From contig NZ_CP038159.1 in NCBI RefSeq assembly GCF_004526235.1, positions 2,976,001-3,040,000 on the forward strand: DNA of 64,000 bases, written 5' to 3'. The notes under the pieces were generated by a model that was not told where the DNA came from, did no database searches, and was given only the letters and a program-made list of their open reading frames with translations. The stretch is from Sphingobacterium sp. CZ-2. GTDB taxonomy: Bacteria; Bacteroidota; Bacteroidia; Sphingobacteriales; Sphingobacteriaceae. The position numbers and the translations under genes were made by a program. This document shows, one piece after another, positions 52,145 through 60,875 of the stretch (the stretch's first letter is position 1; each line of letters opens with the position of its first letter).

Positions 52145-52867
52145 ATGCAGCGATTAATACTGGTTTTATCCCTTTTGTTTTTTCTAGGAACTTCCTGTAA
52201 GAAGTCCAGGCCATCAGGTGTGTTGAAGGAGGAAGATTTTGTTAATCTGATGACTGAGGTGCATATTTTAGATGGTTATATTGTGTCTTTGCCTGTAGAT
52301 AGTGCTCGAAAAGTGATCGATCCGCTCTACCTGGAAATATTAGCAAAGTATGACCTGGATACCGCTACCTTCAGTAAGAACCTGGATTACTACATGGCAG
52401 ATTCTAAGCTGACAGGTAAGGCTTATGAAGGGATTGTGAACAAATTGCAGGCAGAAGAGATGGATTTTGCGCGTCAGGATTCCTTAAAAAATGTTAAATA
52501 TCAGGACTCTTTGGCCAGTGCATTCCGGGACCAGCGTTGGGTAGAACTGTTGAACAATATGATCATGAATGCGAAAGCAGATTCCATGGAAATGTCGCCA
52601 GCAGAATATACCCGCAGGATGTATGAACTTTCGGGTATCCAATATATGTGGAACAGGAATCTATATACTGGTTTTAACGAAAAGCCTATAAGTCCTGGGC
52701 CAGCACCATTACCGATGCCGGGGGGCGCTGTACCTACAGAAGTAATTGTTGAAGATACCGTGAAAAAGGAACCTCAGGTGGATACGCCAGTACGACCAAG
52801 GGATCCAAGATTTAAACCGGTGACCCGGCCTAAGAAAAGCATGGTTACCCCATTGAAATTAGAATAA
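52145..52867 (+). CDS. DUF4296 lipoprotein
   Basis: Lipoprotein of 240 residues. The signal MQRLILVLSLLFFLGTSC ends at Cys18. The DUF4296 domain follows (about 25-115): VLKEEDFVNLMTEVHILDGYIVSLP and LEILAKYDLDTATFSKNLDYYMADSKLTGKAYEGIVNKL. The C-terminal part (about 115-240) is charged, then Pro-rich (PGPAPLPMPGG). The family is confined to Bacteroidota and has no known role. The gene ends two bases before mutS2, so the two are likely co-transcribed, but no functional link is known. Length and domain order agree with family members. Confidence 0.85.
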   Translation: MQRLILVLSLLFFLGTSCKKSRPSGVLKEEDFVNLMTEVHILDGYIVSLPVDSARKVIDPLYLEILAKYDLDTATFSKNLDYYMADSKLTGKAYEGIVNKLQAEEMDFARQDSLKNVKYQDSLASAFRDQRWVELLNNMIMNAKADSMEMSPAEYTRRMYELSGIQYMWNRNLYTGFNEKPISPGPAPLPMPGGAVPTEVIVEDTVKKEPQVDTPVRPRDPRFKPVTRPKKSMVTPLKLE

Positions 52868-52869
52868 GC

Positions 52870-55248
52870 ATGATTTATCCGAAGAATGCGGGAGAAAAGT
52901 TAGGATTTACGGAGATTAAAGAGCTTATTAAAGCGAAATGTATCAGTGATGCCGGAAAAGAGTTGGTGGATAAGATCCAACCTCAGGCAAAATTGGATCT
53001 GATCGATAGGTTCTTAAGGCAGACCAGCGAATTCAAGGATTTGCTGCAGCATGATGCGCCATTGCCTGTAGATCATTTTTACCCCATAAAAAACCTGGCC
53101 GAGAAGGCCAAAGTAGAAGGAGCTTTCCTCTTTGAGGATGAGTTCCATCGTATATTGCTGTCTTTAAGGACAGTATACGCCATTATTCGTTATTTCAACG
53201 AAAGGGCACAACAATACCCTAATCTGGAACTGTTGTTCGAGCATCTACCGATCGAGAAATCCATCATTAAAAGTATCGAAATGGTGATCGATGAACGGGG
53301 CAAGATTAAGGACAATGCTTCCCGACTGCTGTTGGATATCAGCCAACAGATTACAAAGTCGGAACAGGAAGCTAGGAAACGTATCGATAGTGTTTTTAAA
53401 CAGGCACAGGCCAATGGATGGACTGCAGATGGAAATCTGACCATTCGGGATGGCCGTCTCTGTATTCCAATACTTGCTGAAAACAAACGCAAAATCAAGG
53501 GCTTGATCCATGATGAGTCGGCAACTGGTCAAACAGCTTATATTGAGCCGGAAGAAGTCTTCCATTTGAACAATAAGGTAAGGGATCTGGAGTTTGAGCG
53601 AAGACGGGAGATTATCCGAATCTTGACTTCCTTAACCAGCGAATTGAGACCACACGTACCTTTGCTGTTTGCTTACCATGGCTTGTTGACCAAGCTGGAT
53701 TTCGTTCGTGCCAAGGCATTATTTGCCATGGATATCGAAGCGAATATGCCCGAGCTATCTAAGGTGGCCGAGGTCTCCTTGGTCAATGCGAAACATCCGT
53801 TGTTACTGATGGCTTCAAGACAAGAAGGGCATCCCTCGGTTGTTCCGTTGAACCTGAAGATTGATGATACAGACCGTGTACTTTTGGTCTCTGGACCCAA
53901 CGCAGGTGGAAAATCCGTCTGTATGAAAACCGTAGGTCTCCTACAGTTGATGTTTCAGTCAGGATTGTTAATACCCTGTGATCCAATATCTAAGTTGGGA
54001 GTTTTTAAACAGGTCTTTGCGGATATCGGAGATGATCAATCCATTGATTCGGATTTGAGTACCTATAGTGCCCACTTATCCAAGATGAAGCATTTTGCGC
54101 AGTTTTCAGATGCGAGGACCATGGTCCTAATCGATGAGTTTGGAACCGGTACGGACCCTCAATTCGGTGGACCGATTGCTGAGGCAGTCCTGGAGGTATT
54201 GAACAAGAAAAAGATCAGAGGTGTAATTACCACGCACTATAGTAACCTGAAACTCTTTGCCAGCCATACCGAAGGGATCGAAAATGCATCGATGCTTTTT
54301 GATAATGAGGCGATGAAACCTATGTACATCCTACAAACAGGAAAACCCGGAAGTTCTTATGCTTTTGAAATTGCACAGAATATTGGTCTTCCAAAGGAAA
54401 TCCTGCATTTGGCAAAACAAAAGATCGGTGTGCAACAAAAGAAGGTAGATACCTTATTGGTGGATCTGGAAAGGGAGAAAAAAGAGATTTTTGATACGAA
54501 AAGGGCGATCAGTCTGAGGGAGAAGGAGATATTATCGGAACAGACTGAGTTGAATTCCTTGAAATCCTATTTGGAGGAGAATAAGCGTCAATTGTTGAAA
54601 GACGCAAAAGAAGAAGCAAGGCAGATCATCAAGGATGCAAACAAACTGGTAGAGAATACTATTTCCAATATTAAGAGTGTGCAGGCGGATAAGGAAAAGA
54701 CAAAGGAATTGCGTTCCGGTCTTCAAAAGGCAGCAGATTCGCTGAAGGAAAAAACAGTTAAGGAAGTGAATAAACCAGGCCTTACCGCTGTGCCAGATGC
54801 AGATCTAGAAGTAGGGGATTGGGTTCGGATCTTGGATTCTGGAAACGAGGGGCAGGTTATTGAAATCGCCAAGAACAATTTAATCCTTGCTTTAGGTGAG
54901 CTTCGTACCGTGGTTAAAAAGAACAAGGTAGAAAAGCTTCGAGGAAAAGAAAAGGCGAAAGTCGCTAAGCGTTTTAAATCGGTTGCGAGTGAGTCTGTGG
55001 CAGATTTCAGCCCGGAGATTGATGTTCGTGGTATGCGGACGGAGGATGCTTTAGGGAAGATCGAATTGGTTTTGGATAGGGCGGTGATGATCGGTTATCC
55101 ATCCTTGAAAATTATCCACGGAAAAGGGGATGGGATATTACGTAAGTTTATTAGAGATTACCTTAGAAAATACAATCAAGTGAGCAGGTTTGAGGATGAA
55201 CATGCCGATAGAGGCGGAGATGGGATTACTTATGCTTATCTGGATTGA
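52870..55248 (+). CDS. mutS2: Endonuclease MutS2
   Basis: Protein of 792 residues linked to suppression of recombination and, in Bacillus, to rescue of stalled ribosomes. The MutS-type core domain (about 1-300) lacks the mismatch-recognition domain of MutS. The ATPase has Walker A GPNAGGKS at about 342-349, DQSIDSDLSTYSAHL, Walker B VLIDEFGTGTDP and THYSNLK. A long coiled-coil stretch follows (about 520-640), then a KOW-like segment and the C-terminal Smr nuclease domain (about 715-790) with DVRGMRTEDAL and IIHGKGDGILRKFIRDYL. Domain order and length are as expected. It is followed by an intergenic repeat element. Confidence 0.96.
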   Translation: MIYPKNAGEKLGFTEIKELIKAKCISDAGKELVDKIQPQAKLDLIDRFLRQTSEFKDLLQHDAPLPVDHFYPIKNLAEKAKVEGAFLFEDEFHRILLSLRTVYAIIRYFNERAQQYPNLELLFEHLPIEKSIIKSIEMVIDERGKIKDNASRLLLDISQQITKSEQEARKRIDSVFKQAQANGWTADGNLTIRDGRLCIPILAENKRKIKGLIHDESATGQTAYIEPEEVFHLNNKVRDLEFERRREIIRILTSLTSELRPHVPLLFAYHGLLTKLDFVRAKALFAMDIEANMPELSKVAEVSLVNAKHPLLLMASRQEGHPSVVPLNLKIDDTDRVLLVSGPNAGGKSVCMKTVGLLQLMFQSGLLIPCDPISKLGVFKQVFADIGDDQSIDSDLSTYSAHLSKMKHFAQFSDARTMVLIDEFGTGTDPQFGGPIAEAVLEVLNKKKIRGVITTHYSNLKLFASHTEGIENASMLFDNEAMKPMYILQTGKPGSSYAFEIAQNIGLPKEILHLAKQKIGVQQKKVDTLLVDLEREKKEIFDTKRAISLREKEILSEQTELNSLKSYLEENKRQLLKDAKEEARQIIKDANKLVENTISNIKSVQADKEKTKELRSGLQKAADSLKEKTVKEVNKPGLTAVPDADLEVGDWVRILDSGNEGQVIEIAKNNLILALGELRTVVKKNKVEKLRGKEKAKVAKRFKSVASESVADFSPEIDVRGMRTEDALGKIELVLDRAVMIGYPSLKIIHGKGDGILRKFIRDYLRKYNQVSRFEDEHADRGGDGITYAYLD

Positions 55249-55261
55249 TAAATAGATACCG

Positions 55262-55408
55262 CGTCATTGCGAGGAGGTACGACGAAGCAATCTTTGTACT
55301 TTGTCATCCTGAGAAGCATCGAAGGATCTGTATGGGTACCAGATGTAGATGCTTCGACTTCGCTCAGCATGACATGGGTAAAGATTGCTTCGTTCCTCGC
55401 AATGACGT
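55262..55408. repeat. Nested inverted-repeat intergenic element (copy C)
   Basis: Second complete copy of the element at 38762. Outer arm 55262-55293 (CGTCATTGCGAGGAGGTACG at its start) pairs with about 55382-55408. The inner arm begins TTGTCATCCTGAGAAGCATC at 55301 and faces TGCTTCGACTTCGCTCAGCA at 55353, with several mismatches. It lies straight after mutS2, 13 bases beyond its stop. The outer arms are conserved better than the centre. No coding frame is seen. Confidence 0.85.
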
Positions 55409-55528
55409 GGTTTCACGATGAAGCGGCTATACCATGACGCGGTTTCTTTCAAATAATTATCACAAAATTATTATCACAAAACTAATCTCCCAATAGTCTT
55501 CTTAATCCAACCATTGTTCATACATATT

Positions 55529-55609
55529 GCAAGTAATGTGCAAGTAAGGTTCAAGTGAGTAAAGTCACTTACAACTCACTTACAAGTCACTTACACCTCA
55601 CTTGCACCT
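55529..55609. repeat. Palindromic array of 11-bp tandem repeats
   Basis: Right arm: four 11-bp units at 55566, 55577, 55588 and 55599, of the form CACTTACAACT, CACTTACAAGT, CACTTACACCT and CACTTGCACCT. Left arm: three units at 55529, 55540 and 55551 (GCAAGTAATGT, GCAAGTAAGGT, TCAAGTGAGTA), which are roughly the reverse complement. The two 31-bp arms 55529-55559 and 55575-55605 match at about 22 of 31 positions. The 11-bp period is close to one helical turn. Confidence 0.85.
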
Positions 55610-55927
55610 CGTACACAATAACTTTTTTTTTAGCTAACAGATTAATACCTTTACCTAAGATTATTCCTGTTACGATGAATGATTTATCCCGGTAGAAATG
55701 TCATTCTGCGAGAAAACTTTTCCACATTTTGAAAAATGTTAAAATTTGTTAATTTTCTAATTTTTAGTGTTTTTCGTTGCTAATATTTTAAACAATGATA
55801 ATAGTTGCTGTGAAAACTATTTAAAATTCTAATTTTTGTTTACTCGAATCTGCCATAAAGATGCAAAAAGGTGGGTGTGAGTATATTAAGTTTATGTTAA
55901 GGGTTATTTAAAGTCAATCTGACTTTT

Positions 55928-55935
55928 TACTTTTG
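55928..55935 (+). promoter_or_regulatory. -7 promoter box (TACTTTTG) of the TonB receptor gene
   Basis: TAnnTTTG match 22 bases before the ATG at 55958. The expected start of transcription leaves only a short 5' leader, so the long space upstream is not transcribed from this promoter. Confidence 0.5.
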
Positions 55936-55957
55936 CGCAGTAAAAACAACTTAACAT

Positions 55958-58621
55958 ATGGAAAAAATTTCTACTAAACTGATTGCCATTTTTGCATTGG
56001 TACTTCTATGTAACGTTACATGGGCGCAAAACCTGTTACAAGGAAGAGTTACTAATGGAACTGATCCTTTATCAGGAGCAACTATCTTGGTAAAAGGTAC
56101 TTCTGTAGGTAGTTCTACAGATGCAAATGGTAACTTCTCAATTAATGCTCCTCTCCAAACCGGAACATTAGTTGTGAAAATGTTGGGCTACCTTACTTCA
56201 GAGGTAGAGTTCTCAGCAAACAAATTAAATTTAGGAACTATTGTATTAGTTGAATCAGGTTCTCAAGAATTAGGTGAAGTAGTTGTAATTGGTAAAGGGA
56301 TTATTGATATCGCTGATCGTAAAACTCCAATTGCGGTTTCAACAATAACTCCTTTAGAGATTCAGGAAAAAAGTGGTGCAAACGTTGAATTCCCTGAGTT
56401 AATGAAAAACACACCTTCTGTTTACATTGCTGACCAAGCAAGCGGATTTGGTGATTCAAAAATGTTTGTTCGTGGTTTTGATCAATCAAACACAGCATTC
56501 TTATTGAACGGTCAGCCAATCAACGGTATGGAAGATGGTAACATGTACTGGTCTAACTGGTCTGCCATGTCTGATGTGGCTAATTTGATTCAGATCCAAA
56601 GAGGTTTGGGTTCTTCAAAATTAGCGATCTCTTCGGTAGGGGGTACAGTAAACATCGTAACTAAAGCTACTGAATTGAATAGAGGTGGTTCTGTACGTAT
56701 GGAAACTGGTAACGATGGATTAGCTAAAGCAACTTTGGTTTACAATACCGGTATGGTAGGTAAATGGGGTTTCTCCATGATGGTAAATGGATGGAGAGCG
56801 GATAAAAAATATGCTTTAGGTACCGCAGGTGCTGGTCAAAACTATTTCTTTTCTGTTGGTTATCAACCAAACGAAAACCATAATTTGAACTTTATGATCT
56901 TTGGTGCACCTCAATGGCATGACCAAAACTATTCTAAACCATTAGTTTCTGGTTACAGATCAAATAATACTATTCTTCAAACTCCAGGTTATGATATCAC
57001 TGGTGAGAAAGGTAACAATAACTATGGTTGGTACAAAGGAGAAGGTTTGTCACAAAGAACAAACTTCTACCACAAACCAGTAAGTAATATTAACTGGGAC
57101 TGGACAATTTCAGATAGAACATCATTATCTACTGTATTATATGCATCAATTGGTAAAGGTGGTGGTACAGGTATCTTAGGAAATGGTCCTGGATTTACGT
57201 TAAATGGTTATGATGCAAATAATGGAACAACCAACTGGGATGTTCTTGCAGATTTGAATACTAAATTAACGAATGGAATTTCTCAAGGAAATAACGGTAC
57301 GACTTTAAGAGCTTCTGTAAATAACCACTTTTGGTATGGATTAGTTTCAAACTTTAACATTGAAGCTAGTGAGTATTTATCTTACAATGTGGGTATGGAT
57401 TTAAGATTCTACAAAGGAGATCACTTCCAACAATTGGTTGATTTATTAGGTGCACAAGGTAGAGTTGCAGAATCAAGCACTAGACCAGAGATTAATCCAC
57501 ATAAAAGAAACGTTGTTACAGAGACTTATTCTACTAATCCTTGGGAACATTTGTTCAGAAAAAGCCCAAGCTTAGATCAACGAGTAGCTTATGATAACAG
57601 TGAGAATATCAATTATCAAGGTGTTTTCGGACAAGTTGAATATGCTGATGATCAATTTTCGGTATTTGTTCAAGGAGCAATGTCTAACCAAGGATACCAA
57701 AAAATTGATCGTTGGAACTATGCAGAAGGCGAGAAGAAATCTAAATTTGACAATAAATTTGGTTACAACCTTAAAGGAGGTATGGCATATTCTTTCGTAG
57801 AAGGTCAAACTGTGTTTGCGAACATCGGTCATTACTCTCGTCAACCATTCTTGGATAATGTATTTATTTCAAACACTGTTGATTTTGCAGATCCTGAAGT
57901 TAAAAATGAGAAAATCTTTGGTTTAGAAGCTGGTTATAAATTTACAACAGAAATGTTTGATGTGAATTTGAATGGTTACTATACAACTTGGAAAAACCGC
58001 TTTACAGATTACGGTGCTAGAGATTATGTTGTAGGTTCTGATACTTACCAAAGTGTTACTTATTTATTCACTGGTGTAGGTCAAGCTCATAAAGGTTTGG
58101 AATTAGATTTTAATGCTCGTGTATTGTCTAATCTTACTTTAAGAGGTTATGGTTCAATTGGTGACTGGAAATATGATGGAAAATCTCCTTACCGTGTAAG
58201 AGATAATGATTCTTTCAACATTATTTTTGAAGATAAAAATGGTCAAGATTTAACAGGAGTTAAAGTTGGTAATGCGGCACAAACAACCTTTGGTTTAGGT
58301 GCTAAATATTTTATTCTTCCTCACTTCTCGATCGATGCAGATTTTAACCACTTTGCAAGATTATATGGTAATGTGAATGTGGATGATATCATTGCTTCAT
58401 CTTTAAAAGGTGAAGTTTACCAATCTGAAAAATTAGATAGTTACAACATTATTGATGCGGGTTTAAGTTATACGTTCAACTTGAAAAACAGCCAGAAATT
58501 GAAATTCAGAGGTAATGTTAAAAACCTTTTGAACGAAGATTACTTCTCTCGTAAAGATGCGTATGGATATTTCTACGGTGTAGGAACAACTTGGAATGCT
58601 GGTTTAACTTACAGCTTCTAA
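55958..58621 (+). CDS. TonB-dependent receptor with carboxypeptidase-like N-terminal domain
   Basis: Outer-membrane active transporter of 887 residues. A signal peptide (about 1-23, VTWAQ) is followed by a carboxypeptidase-regulatory-like domain (about 24-105: LLQGRVTNGTDPLSGATILVKGTSVGSSTDANGNFSI), a plug (about 115-240: KTPIAVSTITPLEIQEKSG, MFVRGFDQSNTAFLLNGQPING) and a barrel ending in the terminal Phe of TYSF. It lacks the STN domain and the SusC signature, and no SusD follows, so it is closer to siderophore or small-ligand receptors. Its codons (GGT, GCT, AAC and TAC favoured) differ from neighbours in a way seen in strongly expressed genes. A terminator follows. The substrate is unknown. 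Confidence 0.92.
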   Translation: MEKISTKLIAIFALVLLCNVTWAQNLLQGRVTNGTDPLSGATILVKGTSVGSSTDANGNFSINAPLQTGTLVVKMLGYLTSEVEFSANKLNLGTIVLVESGSQELGEVVVIGKGIIDIADRKTPIAVSTITPLEIQEKSGANVEFPELMKNTPSVYIADQASGFGDSKMFVRGFDQSNTAFLLNGQPINGMEDGNMYWSNWSAMSDVANLIQIQRGLGSSKLAISSVGGTVNIVTKATELNRGGSVRMETGNDGLAKATLVYNTGMVGKWGFSMMVNGWRADKKYALGTAGAGQNYFFSVGYQPNENHNLNFMIFGAPQWHDQNYSKPLVSGYRSNNTILQTPGYDITGEKGNNNYGWYKGEGLSQRTNFYHKPVSNINWDWTISDRTSLSTVLYASIGKGGGTGILGNGPGFTLNGYDANNGTTNWDVLADLNTKLTNGISQGNNGTTLRASVNNHFWYGLVSNFNIEASEYLSYNVGMDLRFYKGDHFQQLVDLLGAQGRVAESSTRPEINPHKRNVVTETYSTNPWEHLFRKSPSLDQRVAYDNSENINYQGVFGQVEYADDQFSVFVQGAMSNQGYQKIDRWNYAEGEKKSKFDNKFGYNLKGGMAYSFVEGQTVFANIGHYSRQPFLDNVFISNTVDFADPEVKNEKIFGLEAGYKFTTEMFDVNLNGYYTTWKNRFTDYGARDYVVGSDTYQSVTYLFTGVGQAHKGLELDFNARVLSNLTLRGYGSIGDWKYDGKSPYRVRDNDSFNIIFEDKNGQDLTGVKVGNAAQTTFGLGAKYFILPHFSIDADFNHFARLYGNVNVDDIIASSLKGEVYQSEKLDSYNIIDAGLSYTFNLKNSQKLKFRGNVKNLLNEDYFSRKDAYGYFYGVGTTWNAGLTYSF

Positions 58622-58640
58622 TCAAGATAAGATGAAATAG

Positions 58641-58676
58641 AAACGGGCAAATCGAAAGATTTGCCCGTTTTTTTTT
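58641..58676. terminator. Terminator between TonB receptor and LOG gene
   Basis: Stem AAACGGGCAAATC (58641-58653), GNRA-type loop GAAA, GATTTGCCCGTTT (58658-58670), then a T-run on the plus strand. On the minus strand a weaker U-run follows, so it may also serve the convergent LOG gene. Confidence 0.92.
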
Positions 58677-58685
58677 AAATAAATT

Positions 58686-59390
58686 TTAAAAATTCGGTTT
58701 CAATAAATACTTATCGTAGAACCTAAATATGTGTTCAACAGCTTCCTCCGCTGTATCCACCATCCTATAAAGATTCAAATCTTCTTCACTGATATATTTG
58801 TTCGTCAGCATGGTTCCTTTGATCCAATCAAACAATCCGGACCAATAGCTTGATCCTACCAAGACAATAGGGAAACGGGCAATCTTACCTGTTTGGATCA
58901 GGGTGACGGCCTCAAACAATTCATCCATCGTTCCGAATCCACCAGGCATCACAATATATCCCTGCGAATACTTCATGAACATGACCTTGCGCACGAAGAA
59001 ATAATTAAACTCCAATAGTTTGTCCCTATCGATGTATTTATTGTGGAACTGCTCATGTGGCAGTTCAATATTCAATCCTACGGATTTACCACCAGCGGTA
59101 TAAGCCCCTTTATTTGCAGCTTCCATAATACCTGGTCCACCACCTGAAATCACACCATATCCACGTTCTGCCAATAAACTGGCAATCTGTACCGTCATCT
59201 GGTAATATTTGTGTTCATCCGGAGTTCTTGCCGATCCAAATATGGAAACACAGGGACCAATCTTTGCCAATTTCTCAAATCCATCCACGAACTCCGCCAT
59301 GATTTTGAAGATCTGCCAAGAGTCCTTTACTTTTATTTCCTGCCAAGTCTTGTTGGCGAAGGAACTTAATATTCTGTCATTTTGCGTCAT
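58686..59390 (-). CDS. LOG-family (TIGR00730) nucleotide phosphoribohydrolase-like protein
   Basis: Rossmann-fold cytosolic protein of 234 residues of the LOG family. It carries SIFGSARTPDEHKYYQMTVQIASLLAERGYGVISGGGPGIMEAANKGA (about 49-94) and the family signature PGGFGTMDELFE (about 148-159), with catalytic Glu and Arg residues of the type seen in cytokinin-activating enzymes. Bacterial members cleave AMP-type nucleotides to base and ribose phosphate; cytokinin is the plant product. The role here is uncertain and may concern nucleotide turnover. It stands alone, convergent with the TonB receptor and divergent from the Gfo/Idh/MocA gene. Confidence 0.92.
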   Translation of the reverse strand: MTQNDRILSSFANKTWQEIKVKDSWQIFKIMAEFVDGFEKLAKIGPCVSIFGSARTPDEHKYYQMTVQIASLLAERGYGVISGGGPGIMEAANKGAYTAGGKSVGLNIELPHEQFHNKYIDRDKLLEFNYFFVRKVMFMKYSQGYIVMPGGFGTMDELFEAVTLIQTGKIARFPIVLVGSSYWSGLFDWIKGTMLTNKYISEEDLNLYRMVDTAEEAVEHIFRFYDKYLLKPNF

Positions 59391-59572
59391 AAATATAAAT
59401 TATAAACAGCAGGCTTTCTAAAAATAGCCTTTCCTGTTTGTTGTAATATAGCATAATAATTAAAATTCAAGAAATGTTTGCAGTAGTTTTTTTGATTATT
59501 AAATCGGAATAATTATATTTAATTAATTAACCAAAAAACGTTTTAGTTCTTTTAAAAACAAATAAAACCTAA

Positions 59573-60850
59573 ATGAACAGAAGAAAATTTATCAGCAGTG
59601 CTGCACTTGGTGCGGCGGCTTTTACTATCCTTCCTCGTCATGTAATGGGAGGTAATGGATTTCTGGCACCCAGTGATCGGATCAATTTGGGATATATTGG
59701 GGTAGGTAAGCAGGTGGGGACTTTATTGAATGGATTGATGAGCCTTCCGGAAACGATGGTGCTGGCTGCTGCGGATGTAGACAGTACGAAACTGAACAGT
59801 TTCCTAAATGCTGCCAATAAACGGAATGCAGAAAAATCAGGCCAGCAAGTAGAAGGGTATAAGAATTACCGCGATCTACTTGCCAGAAAGGATATCGATG
59901 CGGTGGTGATCGCCTCTCCAGACCATTGGCATGCCATGCATGTAGTGGATGCGGCCAAAGCGGGAAAAGATATCTATTGTGAGAAGCCTTTGGCGCTGAC
60001 CATTGATGAAGGCCGAGCTATGGTGGATGCCACCCGGAAATATAAAAGGGTGCTGCAGACGGGTTCCATGCAACGCTCTCAACATAATTTTAGGCATGCT
60101 GCTGATTTGATCCGTAATGGATATATCGGTGATATCAAGGAAGTCAATGTCTCTATCGGAGAACCTGTAGTGGAATGTGATCTGCCTTCAATGGAAGCTC
60201 CTGCACACCTCGATTGGGACTCTTGGGTTGGCCCTTCTCTATACCGAGGCTATAATCCCATCCTAAGTCCACCCATCAATGCACCAGAATGGGCATTATG
60301 GCGTTTGTACCATGGTTTTGGGGGTGGTTATATCACCGATTGGGGCGCACATATGTTCGATATCGTTCAGTGGGCGCTTGGAATGGATAACTCCGGGCCT
60401 GTGTCTTTTACACCTCCGGATATACCAAAAGCTAAGGAAGGACTCTACTTTACCTATAAGAATGGGGTGAAAGTGCATCATAAGTCCTGGGGGAAATTCA
60501 ATGCTATTCAATTTATAGGTACCGAAGGTAAGATCGAAGTAGCCCGAGAATTTTTGACTTCGGATAAGACCAATCTTCCAAAATCAGCGATCGCTGAAAA
60601 GGATCGTAAGGTGTACTACTCGGAAAACCATTACAGGGATTTTGTGGATGCGATCAAAAAACGTTCTAAACCGATCTGTGATGTGGAAATAGGGCATCGA
60701 ACAGCTACGGTTTGTAATGCGGTGAACATCGCTTACCAATTACAGAAAACTATACAATGGGATCCGAAAAAAGAGGTTTTTGACAATCCTTTTGCCAATA
60801 ACCTGAAATCAAGACCTTACCGAGGAAAGTGGGATTATTTGGATTTCTAA
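59573..60850 (+). CDS. Gfo/Idh/MocA-family oxidoreductase with Tat signal
   Basis: Exported NAD(P)-dependent oxidoreductase of 425 residues. The N-terminus MNRRKFISSAALGAAAF is a twin-arginine (Tat) signal of the RRKF type. The Rossmann domain (about 35-165) has LGYIGVGKQVGTLLNGL, DAVVIASPDHWHAMHVVDAAKAGKDIYCEKPLALT (about 105-140), including the EKP motif whose Lys is catalytic. The C-terminal domain has DWGAHMFDIVQWALG, with the catalytic-region His. In Bacteroidota such enzymes act on sugars in the periplasm, including glycoside cleavage by a redox route in some members. The substrate is unknown. The recR gene follows 25 bases on, with its own promoter box. Confidence 0.92.
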   Translation: MNRRKFISSAALGAAAFTILPRHVMGGNGFLAPSDRINLGYIGVGKQVGTLLNGLMSLPETMVLAAADVDSTKLNSFLNAANKRNAEKSGQQVEGYKNYRDLLARKDIDAVVIASPDHWHAMHVVDAAKAGKDIYCEKPLALTIDEGRAMVDATRKYKRVLQTGSMQRSQHNFRHAADLIRNGYIGDIKEVNVSIGEPVVECDLPSMEAPAHLDWDSWVGPSLYRGYNPILSPPINAPEWALWRLYHGFGGGYITDWGAHMFDIVQWALGMDNSGPVSFTPPDIPKAKEGLYFTYKNGVKVHHKSWGKFNAIQFIGTEGKIEVAREFLTSDKTNLPKSAIAEKDRKVYYSENHYRDFVDAIKKRSKPICDVEIGHRTATVCNAVNIAYQLQKTIQWDPKKEVFDNPFANNLKSRPYRGKWDYLDF

Positions 60851-60863
60851 CTTAATTATTTTG

Positions 60864-60871
60864 TAATTTTG
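60864..60871 (+). promoter_or_regulatory. -7 promoter box (TAATTTTG) of recR
   Basis: TAnnTTTG match, exactly four bases before the recR ATG at 60876, so the transcript is probably leaderless. TTTC at about 60844-60847 could act as a weak -33 element at a 16-17 base spacing. Confidence 0.5.
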
Positions 60872-60875
60872 TGGA

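Larger units (their letters stand above)
55411..55957. other. Long upstream region of the TonB receptor gene
   Basis: About 550 bp without a gene between the repeat element and the receptor. It holds the palindromic 11-bp array (55529-55609), followed by some 300 bp of very AT-rich sequence with T-runs, and ends at the TACTTTTG promoter box (55928). No RNA fold that I recognise and no convincing iron-regulator palindrome were found. Confidence 0.5.

Noticed and set aside
55529..55609. CRISPR-like array of short repeats
   Set aside because: Units are 11 bp, directly abutting with no spacers, and the array is palindromic; no cas genes lie nearby.
55790..55815. Fur-like box (AATGATAATAG) upstream of the TonB receptor
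   Set aside because: Only one half of the 19-bp palindrome fits; the other half does not match, so an iron-regulator site cannot be claimed.
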